DNA from: Francisella adeliensis
GTDB lineage: Bacteria; Pseudomonadota; Gammaproteobacteria; Francisellales; Francisellaceae
NCBI RefSeq assembly: GCF_003290445.1
Contig: NZ_CP021781.1
Coordinates: forward strand, 1,798,001 to 1,862,000
DNA length: 64,000 nt
Direction: 5' to 3'
Positions 55,447-63,734 of the stretch are shown here, piece by piece. The notes below the pieces were generated by a model that saw only the letters and a program-made list of their open reading frames with translations, had not been told where the DNA came from and did no database searches. The translations under genes were made by a program, and so were the position numbers. How positions within the stretch are numbered: position 1 is the stretch's first letter; every line of letters begins with the position of its first letter.

Positions 55447-57216
55447 ATGTTACCAACGCTCATGTCTGTTGACCTAGCTAGATTACAGTTTGGTTTAACA
55501 GCATCTTTTCACTTCTTATTTGTACCTCTTACATTAGGCCTGACATGGATTATATTCACAATGGAGCTGATGTACATAAGAACAAATAAGCAAGTTTATA
55601 AAGACATGGTTAAATTCTGGGGTAAATTACTTGGGATTAACTTTGCTTTAGGAATCATTACGGGTCTTACAATGGAGTTTGAGTTCGGTACGAACTGGTC
55701 TTACTACTCACAATCAGTAGGTGATATCTTTGGTACTCCACTTGCAATTGAGGCTTTAGCTGCGTTTATGCTAGAGTCTACTTTTGTTGGACTGTTTTAC
55801 TTTGGCTGGGATAAACTTTCAAAGAAACAGCATTTATTCTCTACTTTTTGTATGGCTATAGGCTCCAGCTTCTCTGCATTACTTATATTAGTAGCAAACG
55901 GCTATATGCAACACCCCGTAGGCTCTGAATTCATAGCTTCTACTATGCGTATGGAAACTGTTAGCTTACTAGATGTATTTATGAACGAAACTGCTCAAAC
56001 TAACTTTGGCCATGTGATGACAGCAGGTTATACAACTGCTGCAATGTTTGTAATTGGTATAAGTGCGTTCTATCTACTAAAAGGTCGTGATAAAGCTTTT
56101 GCTACTAGATCTATAGGTGTAGGTCTTGGTTTTGGTATAGTAACTTGTTTAGTTGCTATGATTTTCGGTGATGCAAACGGTGTTGATGTATTTAAGGTAC
56201 AGCCAATGAAAATGGCAGCAATTGAGGCTGAGTGGGATACTTCTAAAGCTCCTGCAGCATTTAATGCTATAGCTCTACCAAGTCAATCGGAGCAAAAGAA
56301 CAACTATGCCGTTGAGATTCCTACTGTACTTGGTCTTATTGCAACTCATGCAACTGATGTCGAAATTCCGGGGATGAAGGCTATTCTTTACGGAAAGGCT
56401 GATGCAAACGGTGATAGGGATCCTAACTTTGCATACTACAGAGATATCAAAACAGGTGTAACTGCTGAAGTTTCTCCAGAGGTTGCAGCTGCAAATCCTG
56501 CCAAATATGAAAAAATTCCTTCTGCTTTAGTAATGATTAAAGACGGTGGCCTTGCTTATGCTGATTTACTAAAATGGCGTGAATCAGGCCATACTGGCGA
56601 TACTCCTACGGCTGACTACAAAGACTACAACAACCCTCAGTATCAAAGATACATGGGGCACGGTAAGTTCCTTGTTCAAGCAGCTATGGATAAGTATGGA
56701 AAAGCAGACTCTGCAAGCATTATCAAAGTTGCTAATGATCCTGAACTTGTAAGATCAGTAGCTACAAATATGACTCCTGATGTAGCTAGCGTATTCTGGA
56801 GCTTCAGAATAATGGTTGGTATCGGATTCTTTATGTTCGCACTAATCATCGTGGGCTTAATACTTCTAGCAAGACAAGCTTTCACTAGTAATGCTTTCAC
56901 AAGATTAATACTTAAAGTAATGACTTGGTCTATACCTCTACCATTTATAGCATGTATTGCTGGTTGGTATGTAACTGAACATGGTCGTCAACCTTGGACA
57001 GTATACGATATACTACCTACAAACATCAGTTCTTCAGCTATTACATCTATAGATGTAGCTACTTCAATGGCAATCTTTACACTAATTGATACAGCTTTAT
57101 TTGCAGTGTTAGTATTCTTGATGTTTAAGTTTGCACGCCTTGGCCCTAGTTCACTTGGCTTAGGTAAGTATCACTTTGAACAAGATAGCGAAAATTTAAA
57201 AAAGGGAGATAAATAA
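55447..57216 (+). CDS. cydA: cytochrome bd quinol oxidase subunit I
   Basis: A 589-residue subunit carrying hemes b558, b595 and d. RLQFGLTASFHFLFVPLTLG holds the His19-type heme ligand, TGLTMEFEFGTNWSYYSQSV and FGHVMTAGYTTAAMFVIG are conserved core segments, and GRQPWTVYDILPT is the C-terminal hallmark. The Q-loop (about 250-440) is long and longer than in E. coli CydA (522 total), with an insertion around VEIPGMKAILYGKADANGD. AAGGAG lies 7 bases before the ATG. It starts the cydA-cydB-cydX operon. Confidence 0.96.
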   Translation: MLPTLMSVDLARLQFGLTASFHFLFVPLTLGLTWIIFTMELMYIRTNKQVYKDMVKFWGKLLGINFALGIITGLTMEFEFGTNWSYYSQSVGDIFGTPLAIEALAAFMLESTFVGLFYFGWDKLSKKQHLFSTFCMAIGSSFSALLILVANGYMQHPVGSEFIASTMRMETVSLLDVFMNETAQTNFGHVMTAGYTTAAMFVIGISAFYLLKGRDKAFATRSIGVGLGFGIVTCLVAMIFGDANGVDVFKVQPMKMAAIEAEWDTSKAPAAFNAIALPSQSEQKNNYAVEIPTVLGLIATHATDVEIPGMKAILYGKADANGDRDPNFAYYRDIKTGVTAEVSPEVAAANPAKYEKIPSALVMIKDGGLAYADLLKWRESGHTGDTPTADYKDYNNPQYQRYMGHGKFLVQAAMDKYGKADSASIIKVANDPELVRSVATNMTPDVASVFWSFRIMVGIGFFMFALIIVGLILLARQAFTSNAFTRLILKVMTWSIPLPFIACIAGWYVTEHGRQPWTVYDILPTNISSSAITSIDVATSMAIFTLIDTALFAVLVFLMFKFARLGPSSLGLGKYHFEQDSENLKKGDK

Positions 57217-58410
57217 ATGTTTTTAGATATTTTACAAATCCTCTCTTGGCTAGTTGTTGGAGTATTGATATTCCTTGTAGCTGGTACTGTTGGATTTGAC
57301 TTTGGTGTAGGCATCTTAACTAAGTTTGTCGGCAAAAATGACTATGAAAAAAGAGCTGTTATCAATACAATAGCTCCTACATGGGATGGTAGTCAAGTTT
57401 GGTTTATCGCCGCTGGTGGTGCTATATTTGCTATATGGCCACAAGTTTATGCAACAAGCTTCTCCGGCTTATATATTGCGATTTTAGTAGTACTATGGGG
57501 TTTATTTTTACGCCCACCTGCACTAGAGTATCGTAAAAAAATCGATAATCCTAAATGGCGTAACTTCTGGGATTGGATGCTAGTTTTAGGTAGCATAATT
57601 CCTATGGTGGTAATGGGTGTAGCAGTAGGTAATCTATTCTTAGGCTTCCCTATCTCGTATGATGAAACTTCTCGTTTAATCTATGGCACTATCACAAATG
57701 GAGCTTACCAATCTATGTGGGTAACTCTTATATACCTACTAACTCCATTTGCATTACTATTTGGTGTATTTGCACTTGTAATGGCACTAATGCATGGTTC
57801 AGCTTATGCTAAGCTTAGAACAAAAGGTGTACTTAGAGATAGATTTAGATCTATAACAACAGTTATGGCTAGTGTGTATATCGTACTATTTGTAATTGCT
57901 GGTATTTGGATTGCATTTATTCCAGGCTACCAATATACTCCAAGTGCAGACCTTGTAAATATGTCTGACACTTTACACCACCCATTTACTAGCGGTGCTG
58001 TAAGCATGGATTACTCATGGTACTACAACTTCTGTCACGCTCATATCTGGATGTGGTTTGCTCCTATACTAACTGTAGTGTGTGCTGGACTTGTAATCAA
58101 ATTTAACAAGCAAGATAAAGATGGTTTGGCATTCTTATCAAGCATGGTTTCTATACTATGTGCTGTATTGACTGTTGGGTTTGCTTTGTTCCCATTCATT
58201 ATGGTTTCAACTGTAGGTAATCATCTGTTTAGCTTGACTGTATATAACTCTAGTAGTAGCCAAACTTCATTAGTTGGTATATTATGTGCTGCAGTGATTA
58301 TATTACCTATCATCTTTAGCTATACTTTCTTTGTATACAAAAAAATGTGGGCAAATGGTCGCAGAATATGTGCAGAAGAAGTTAAAGAAAACTCACACGA
58401 TATGTATTAA
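57217..58410 (+). CDS. cydB: cytochrome bd quinol oxidase subunit II
   Basis: A 397-residue, multi-TM partner of CydA. FLVAGTVGFDFGVGILTKFV, RAVINTIAPTWDGSQVWFIA and GLFLRPPALEYRKK at the N-terminus are diagnostic, as is HLFSLTVYNSSSSQTSLVGI near the end. It starts directly after the cydA stop and is followed 10 bases later by cydX. Confidence 0.96.
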   Translation: MFLDILQILSWLVVGVLIFLVAGTVGFDFGVGILTKFVGKNDYEKRAVINTIAPTWDGSQVWFIAAGGAIFAIWPQVYATSFSGLYIAILVVLWGLFLRPPALEYRKKIDNPKWRNFWDWMLVLGSIIPMVVMGVAVGNLFLGFPISYDETSRLIYGTITNGAYQSMWVTLIYLLTPFALLFGVFALVMALMHGSAYAKLRTKGVLRDRFRSITTVMASVYIVLFVIAGIWIAFIPGYQYTPSADLVNMSDTLHHPFTSGAVSMDYSWYYNFCHAHIWMWFAPILTVVCAGLVIKFNKQDKDGLAFLSSMVSILCAVLTVGFALFPFIMVSTVGNHLFSLTVYNSSSSQTSLVGILCAAVIILPIIFSYTFFVYKKMWANGRRICAEEVKENSHDMY

Positions 58411-58420
58411 GGAGATTTAT

Positions 58421-58510
58421 ATGTATTATTTATATTGGTTCTTATCAGCATTTTCAGCAGTAGCTGTTGGATGTTTTGTAGCAAGTAGAATTGACAAAAA
58501 AGAAAACTAA
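58421..58510 (+). CDS. cydX: CydX-like small subunit of cytochrome bd
   Basis: A 29-codon reading frame just after cydB: MYYLYWFLSAFSAVAVGCFV continuing ASRIDKKEN. GGAG lies 6 bases before the ATG. It has one TM helix with an aromatic start (YYLYW, compared with WYFAW in E. coli CydX) and a charged C-terminal tail. Position, length and topology match CydX, which stabilises the oxidase hemes. Confidence 0.88.
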   Translation: MYYLYWFLSAFSAVAVGCFVASRIDKKEN

Positions 58511-58591
58511 AAATTTTTCTCAATAAAAGCCTTATTCTTTTTCACAATAGTGTAAGGTAAAATACCTCAAAATAATTCATCAAAAAATATT

Positions 58592-59323
58592 ATGTATAGG
58601 GTTCTAATAATTTCTCTTTCAATTTTATTGAGTAACTTTAGCTATGCCCTATTAAAAGTTGGCACAACTGGTGATTATACCCCCTTCTCTATTTATAATC
58701 AAAAAGATGACTCCTATAGAGGTAAAGATATACAGCTTATCAAGCAGTTTGCTAAATCGAATAATGAAAATATCAAATTTGTAAAAACCTCATGGAAAGT
58801 TTCTTCAGGTGATTTGAAAAGCAACAAGTTTGATGTTTTTGTTGGGGGTATGTCGATAAACTCTACTCGCAAAAAAGAGTTTTTATTTTCTACTCCTTTA
58901 ATCAGCTTTAATAAAGCAGGAATGACACAGTGTAAAAATCTCAGTAAATACAAATCTTTTGATGATATAGATAACCCTCAAAGCTTAGTAATCGAAAATA
59001 GGGGTGGTACTAATGAAGGTATAGCTCTAGCGAAATTAACACAAGCGAAACTTTTAATAATAAACGACAACAAGCAAGCTATTAATTCTCTCATAGAAGG
59101 TGTTGATGGCATCCATCCAGACATTATGTTTACCGATTCAGTTGAGATAGATTATCAACATTCAATAAATCCAAAACTATGTCAAATACCTATAGATTTT
59201 GATAATAACATCTCTTACAAAGCTTTTATGTTCAACAAAAACCATAAAGGGAAAACTCTAGCTAATAAATTCAATAAATGGCTAAAAAATAATCCGAAAG
59301 TCTTAAAGAATTATCAAAGCTAA
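58592..59323 (+). CDS. pheC: periplasmic cyclohexadienyl dehydratase-like protein
   Basis: A 243-residue protein with a signal peptide (MYRVLIISLSILLSNFSYA) and the periplasmic binding protein type 2 fold. Its sequence follows PheC of Pseudomonas: LLKVGTTGDYTPFSIYNQ, FDVFVGGMSINSTRKKEFLF, ENRGGTNEGIALAKLTQAKL and MFTDSVEIDYQHSINPKLC, the last with the catalytic-position Glu of the TDxxE motif. It would convert arogenate or prephenate to Phe or phenylpyruvate in the periplasm. An amino-acid-binding protein remains possible, but no ABC transporter genes are adjacent. It sits alone between cydX and the convergent argD. Confidence 0.78.
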   Translation: MYRVLIISLSILLSNFSYALLKVGTTGDYTPFSIYNQKDDSYRGKDIQLIKQFAKSNNENIKFVKTSWKVSSGDLKSNKFDVFVGGMSINSTRKKEFLFSTPLISFNKAGMTQCKNLSKYKSFDDIDNPQSLVIENRGGTNEGIALAKLTQAKLLIINDNKQAINSLIEGVDGIHPDIMFTDSVEIDYQHSINPKLCQIPIDFDNNISYKAFMFNKNHKGKTLANKFNKWLKNNPKVLKNYQS

Positions 59324-59403
59324 TCCTATTAAGCATTCATAAAAAATATCTTGTATATCCCAGATCTCTTTATTGTTTATAAATTTTGATTGATCTATGA
59401 GCT

Positions 59404-60600
59404 TTAATGTATCTCTATTTTCTTTATTATTTCAGCAGCTTCCTTAAGAGTTTCTTGATTAATAGTCAATGGTGGGAGCAATCGAATCGAGTTATTTCTA
59501 GTTTTTACAGCCAATAGACCTGAACCTATTAGAGTTTTATAAAAATTCTCGAAATATTCTGCATAAATCTGCAAAGCTATAAACAAACCTTTAGCTCTGA
59601 TTTCCTTAATGTATTTAGAGTCTATTTTCTTTAACTCAGATATAAAAAAATCACTTAAAACTTCTGATTTTAATGCCAAACTTTGTTGCTCTAAGAGACA
59701 TAGCGCCTTATAGCCAACTGAACTTGCTAAAGGATTGCCCCCAAAAGTACTTCCATGATCACCTGGACTTAGAACACTCATAATTTTTTCTTTACCTAAA
59801 AATAATGATACTGGTAAAACACCCCCTCCTAAAGATTTACCAAGAGTTATTCCATCAGGACTCAAACCATAATGCTCCATAGCAAAATTTTTTCCAGTTC
59901 TACCCATTCCTGTCTGTATTTCATCCAATATAAATAAAATATTTTTATCTTTACATATTTTTTGGCATTGAATCAAATAATTAGGATCTGGAATTATTAC
60001 TCCTGCTTCACCTTGGATTGGTTCTATAATAATTGCAGCAGTATTATCGTTTATAGCAGCTTTTAATGCTTCAATATTATTAAAAGGAATAGATTTAAAA
60101 CCTGGGGTCAGAGGACCAAAATTAGCCTTATATTTTGCTTCTGAAGAAGAGCTAATTGCCGCAATTGTTCTGCCATGAAAACTATTATCAAATGTAATTA
60201 TTTGCGCTCTATCTTGTGGTATTTGTTTTTTTATATAAGCCCATTTTCTAATAACTTTTATAGCTGTTTCAATAGCTTCAGCACCACTATTCATTACTAT
60301 AGCTTTATCCATATTTGTTAACTCGCAAGCTTTTTTTAAGAACATAGATAAAGGTTCATTATAGAAAAGTCTCGAAACAATCGATACTTTTTGAGACTGT
60401 TCTATTAAAGCTTCAAAAATTTCTGGATTTTGATGTCCAAAATTTGTTGAAGAGATTCCTGTTGCCATATCAATATACTTTTTACTATTAATATCATAGA
60501 CATAGCTACCATCCCCTCTAACTATATTAATATTGTAAGGATTAATTATATTAGCACTGAATTTATCTATTATTTTTTTAGCATCCATTTTCTGATCCAT
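59404..60600 (-). CDS. argD: acetylornithine/ornithine aminotransferase
   Basis: A 398-residue class III PLP aminotransferase. Seen are VMNSGAEAIETAIKVIRKWA, FHGRTIAAISSSSEAKY, IIEPIQGEAGVI, LFILDEIQTGMGRTGK (with PLP-binding Asp) and the Schiff-base lysine in ITLGKSLGGGVLPVS. The family includes ArgD and ornithine aminotransferase RocD, and the NFGPLTPGF segment is RocD-like. The divergent argCJBF operon and a shared ARG box argue for the ArgD role. ATG 60600 and 60588 are both possible starts; neither has a good ribosome site. Confidence 0.85.
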   Translation of the reverse strand: MDQKMDAKKIIDKFSANIINPYNINIVRGDGSYVYDINSKKYIDMATGISSTNFGHQNPEIFEALIEQSQKVSIVSRLFYNEPLSMFLKKACELTNMDKAIVMNSGAEAIETAIKVIRKWAYIKKQIPQDRAQIITFDNSFHGRTIAAISSSSEAKYKANFGPLTPGFKSIPFNNIEALKAAINDNTAAIIIEPIQGEAGVIIPDPNYLIQCQKICKDKNILFILDEIQTGMGRTGKNFAMEHYGLSPDGITLGKSLGGGVLPVSLFLGKEKIMSVLSPGDHGSTFGGNPLASSVGYKALCLLEQQSLALKSEVLSDFFISELKKIDSKYIKEIRAKGLFIALQIYAEYFENFYKTLIGSGLLAVKTRNNSIRLLPPLTINQETLKEAAEIIKKIEIH

Positions 60601-60612
60601 AATTCTAATTTA

Positions 60613-60657
60613 TGACTAATTATACATATAAACATCATTTTGCTGAATAATTATTCA
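60613..60657. promoter_or_regulatory. ArgR operator region (ARG boxes) between argD and argC
   Basis: 60644-60657 is TGAATAATTATTCA, a perfect match to the ARG box core TGAAT-N4-ATTCA known from E. coli. A weaker copy, TGACTAATTATACA (60613-60626), lies 31 bases away, three helical turns. The strong box overlaps predicted promoter elements on both strands and the weak box covers the argD -10, so a repressor here could switch off both transcripts in arginine excess. Confidence 0.75.
60619..60647 (-). promoter_or_regulatory. predicted argD promoter (extended -10)
   Basis: On the minus strand TATAAT (60619-60624) is preceded by TG one base upstream (ATGTATAAT), with a weak -35 TTCAGC (60642-60647) 17 bases away. 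It lies 19 bases before the ATG at 60600. The ARG box covers the -35. Confidence 0.6.
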
Positions 60658-60669
60658 CCAAAATATAAA
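60640..60669 (+). promoter_or_regulatory. predicted argCJBF promoter
   Basis: TTGCTG (60640-60645) and TATAAA (60664-60669) are 18 bases apart. The ARG box fills most of the spacer, the usual place for ArgR repression. It lies 23 bases before the first possible argC ATG. Confidence 0.5.
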
Positions 60670-60691
60670 ATCATGTTATTGTAATTTAAAA

Positions 60692-61735
60692 ATGATTATA
60701 AAGAAGCATATGAAAAAAAGAATTTGTATAGCAGGAATGAATGGTTATACCGGCCAGATTTTAAAGAAACTGATAAATAATCATCCAAATTTTGAGCTAG
60801 TTGGAAGCTTAGGTCTATCATCAAATAAAAAAGATCAATATAGATATTTTTTGGATGACTTAAATAGTGAAAATTTCGATGTGGATTTTTTATTATTAGC
60901 TACACCTGCAGATATTTCTATAGAAATCGTAGATAAGATCAATCAAAAGAATATAAATACAAAGATTTTGGATTTGAGTGGTGCTTTTAGATTAAAAAAA
61001 GAAGGTCTAGAAAGATGGTATGGCCTGACACACTCGATTCCTGCTTTTGATGACGGCGCTAAATATGGCTTATCACCATATGTGAAGTTTTCTGATAAAG
61101 ACACCTTAATAGCTAACCCAGGCTGTTATGCTACCTGCATTCTATTGTCAATTATCCCACTATTAAAAAATAATTTAATTAAGCCAGATAATATTATTAT
61201 AGATGCTAAATCTGGAGTTTCTGGTGCTGGTAAAACACCTTCTTCTGAACTAATGTTTTCAGAAATGCTAAATAATTTTTATCCATATAAAATTGGCAAG
61301 CATCAACATACTCCAGAAATATTAAAATATTTAGCAGATTTCAATCTGGAAGAGGATAATTTTTTCCTCAGCACAAGCATGTTGCCAATTCACTCAGGCA
61401 TTTCAATATCTATTTACGCAGACCTTAATTTCAGTAAGGATATGTTAAATAATAATGACATTAAAAGAGTAATTAATGAAGCATATGACAATGAATATAA
61501 TAACTACCCATTGTTTAAATTTATAGATATGACGAAACAAAGTAATGAAACATTGCTGTCATTTTTATCTATCAAAAGCGTTGTTAATACCCCTAATACT
61601 CAATTAGGTTTTTTAGTCAAAGGTAATAAAATCATTATCTTTGCATGCATAGACAATTTATTAAAAGGGGCTGCTACTCAAGCGCTTGAAAATTTAAATA
61701 ATTATTATGATCTACCTGTAGATACAGGATTATAA
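60692..61735 (+). CDS. argC: N-acetyl-gamma-glutamyl-phosphate reductase
   Basis: A 347-residue (or 341 from the second ATG at 60710) NADPH-dependent reductase, third step of arginine synthesis. CIAGMNGYTGQILKKLINNH is the nucleotide-binding N-terminus, LDLSGAFRLK a conserved substrate-side block, the catalytic Cys is in IANPGCYATCILLSI, and AKSGVSGAGKTPSSELMF and KHQHTPEI complete the active site. The start MKKRICIAG at 60710 looks more like relatives, but neither ATG has a strong ribosome site. First gene of argC-argJ-argB-argF. Confidence 0.94.
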   Translation: MIIKKHMKKRICIAGMNGYTGQILKKLINNHPNFELVGSLGLSSNKKDQYRYFLDDLNSENFDVDFLLLATPADISIEIVDKINQKNINTKILDLSGAFRLKKEGLERWYGLTHSIPAFDDGAKYGLSPYVKFSDKDTLIANPGCYATCILLSIIPLLKNNLIKPDNIIIDAKSGVSGAGKTPSSELMFSEMLNNFYPYKIGKHQHTPEILKYLADFNLEEDNFFLSTSMLPIHSGISISIYADLNFSKDMLNNNDIKRVINEAYDNEYNNYPLFKFIDMTKQSNETLLSFLSIKSVVNTPNTQLGFLVKGNKIIIFACIDNLLKGAATQALENLNNYYDLPVDTGL

Positions 61736-61749
61736 AAAAGGAGATGGAT

Positions 61750-62940
61750 ATGGAGAGTTTATTTAGAACTAAATTGCCAAAAGGATTTTTAGCAGGCGGT
61801 ATTAATAGTGGGATAAGGCTTTATCGTCCGGATCTAGGAGTTATAGTATTAGATAAAAAAGCTAAAGCTGTTGGAGTCTTTACAAAAAACAAATATAAGG
61901 CTGCTCCTGTGCGTTATTGTATGGAGCTTTTACCAGCTGATAATATTAAAGCGATTATCACTAATAGTGGTCAAGCAAATGCAGCAACTGGGGAAATAGG
62001 AGTTAAGCACAACAAACAAATAGTTGAGACTCTAGCTCAAGAGCTTAGATGCTCACCTGAGCAAGTTTTGATAGCTTCAACAGGAGTTATAGGACAGCAA
62101 ATGCCTATCGATAAGATAACAGCTGCAATACCAAGACTTACGACAAGTTTATCAAATATCGCGGATAAGTTTGCACTGTCAATTTTGACAACTGATTTAT
62201 TACCAAAATCAATACATAAAAAAGTAAAGCTCTCAGGCGGTGAAATTACGATTACAGGAATTTGTAAAGGCTCTGGGATGATTAATCCAAATATGGCTAC
62301 CATGTTAGGCTACTTTTTAACTGATGTCGACTTAGATCTTAATTTAGCTCAACAGTTATTAAAAGATTCAACTGATAATAGCTTCAATATGATCTCTGTT
62401 GATGGTGATATGTCAACGAATGATTGTGTATTTATGTTGGCAAACGGGGCTAGTGGAGTAAATCTCTCATCTAAGGCTGATATCGAAATATTTAAACAAG
62501 CATTACATGAAATAGCAATTATTTTAGCTAAAAGTATTGCTAGGGATGGTGAAGGTGCAACCAAGCTTATAGAAGCTAAAGTAAATGGTCTAAATGATCA
62601 AACAATAGCTAAAGAATTAGCCAAAAAAATAATTTCCAGCCCATTAGTTAAAACAGCCATATATGGGCAGTCTCCAAACTGGGGTAGAGTCTTAGCTAAA
62701 ATAGGTGAAGTTGAAATTGATGAGGAAACTTTAGCAAGTTGTGAGATTTATATACAAGGAGAAAAAATATTTACTCAAGGTTTACCAGTTTCTTACGACC
62801 TATCAAATCTTAAAGAATCCATGAAAGAGGATACGATAGGAATTGATGTTACATTCTCACAAGGAAATGAGAATGTAATTGCATGGGGTTGTGATCTAAC
62901 TGAACAATATGTGGATATTAATGCGGGGTATTTATCATGA
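61750..62940 (+). CDS. argJ: ArgJ ornithine/glutamate N-acetyltransferase
   Basis: A protein of about 396 residues that self-cleaves into two chains and recycles the acetyl group from acetylornithine to glutamate. Landmarks are AIITNSGQANAATGEIG, and GSGMINPNMATMLGYFLTD with the autoproteolysis Ala-Thr bond and nucleophilic Thr, NDCVFMLANGASG, and KSIARDGEGATKLIE. I choose ATG 61750: AAGGAG lies 6 bases before it, while the ATG at 61744 is directly against the ribosome site. With ArgJ present the pathway is cyclic, so ArgE/ArgA may be dispensable. ATGA overlap with argB. Confidence 0.95.
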   Translation: MESLFRTKLPKGFLAGGINSGIRLYRPDLGVIVLDKKAKAVGVFTKNKYKAAPVRYCMELLPADNIKAIITNSGQANAATGEIGVKHNKQIVETLAQELRCSPEQVLIASTGVIGQQMPIDKITAAIPRLTTSLSNIADKFALSILTTDLLPKSIHKKVKLSGGEITITGICKGSGMINPNMATMLGYFLTDVDLDLNLAQQLLKDSTDNSFNMISVDGDMSTNDCVFMLANGASGVNLSSKADIEIFKQALHEIAIILAKSIARDGEGATKLIEAKVNGLNDQTIAKELAKKIISSPLVKTAIYGQSPNWGRVLAKIGEVEIDEETLASCEIYIQGEKIFTQGLPVSYDLSNLKESMKEDTIGIDVTFSQGNENVIAWGCDLTEQYVDINAGYLS

Positions 62941-63734
62941 AAAAATTAAGTAATAAAAGAATATTAATTAAACTAGGTGGTTCTATTCTTGAAGATAATC
63001 AGGTTATGAAAAATTTATGTCGTGATGTGAGAAGATTAAAGGATGAAGGGGCTCAAGTAATTTTAGTTCACGGTGGCGGCAAATATATTACCAAAATTTT
63101 ACATCAGCACAATTTAAAAACAAATTTCCTTGAAGGCTTAAGAGTCACTCCTAAAGAGCATATGGAGCTGATTCAAATGGCTTTGTATATGGTCAATAAA
63201 AAAATCACTAAAACTTTTAGCAGTATTAGTTTAGAAGGTATTGGTATTTCTGGAGAGGATAGTAATCTTCTAATTTCTGATTTTATTGACAAAGATAAGT
63301 ACGGTTATGTAGGTTCTATCAAGGAGATTAATCCAAGTATTATTCTGAAAACACTTGCTCAGGGTTTAGTCCCTATAGTTTCAACTATCAGCCTTACTGA
63401 TACATATGAATCTGTAAATGTTAATGCTGATAATGTTGCATCAGAAATGGCAATAATATGTGATGTTGATGAACTCATATATCTAACAGATCAAGAAGGC
63501 GTTTTGGATAAGAGTGGAAAATTAATACCAAATTTAGTCACAAAAGATATTGAAGAGCTTACAGTAAATAAAACTGTTATTGGGGGTATGGGAATCAAAT
63601 TAAATTCAGTAAAGAGTTTTTTAAATTGCTCAAAGAAAAATATTACGATATTAAATGGTAAACAAGAAGAGATTCTATTAAATAAATTTATAAAAGAAGG
63701 AGAAGGTAATTATGGAACAACTTGCAGATTTTGA
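62937..63734 (+). CDS. argB: acetylglutamate kinase
   Basis: A 265-residue amino-acid kinase family enzyme: RILIKLGGSILED (about 8-20), VILVHGGGKYITKIL (about 41-55), EGLRVTPKEHMELI, NVNADNVASEMAI and IYLTDQEGVLD. It phosphorylates N-acetylglutamate, second step of the pathway. Start overlaps the argJ stop (ATGA). The 3' end overlaps argF by 23 bases. Confidence 0.95.
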   Translation: MKKLSNKRILIKLGGSILEDNQVMKNLCRDVRRLKDEGAQVILVHGGGKYITKILHQHNLKTNFLEGLRVTPKEHMELIQMALYMVNKKITKTFSSISLEGIGISGEDSNLLISDFIDKDKYGYVGSIKEINPSIILKTLAQGLVPIVSTISLTDTYESVNVNADNVASEMAIICDVDELIYLTDQEGVLDKSGKLIPNLVTKDIEELTVNKTVIGGMGIKLNSVKSFLNCSKKNITILNGKQEEILLNKFIKEGEGNYGTTCRF

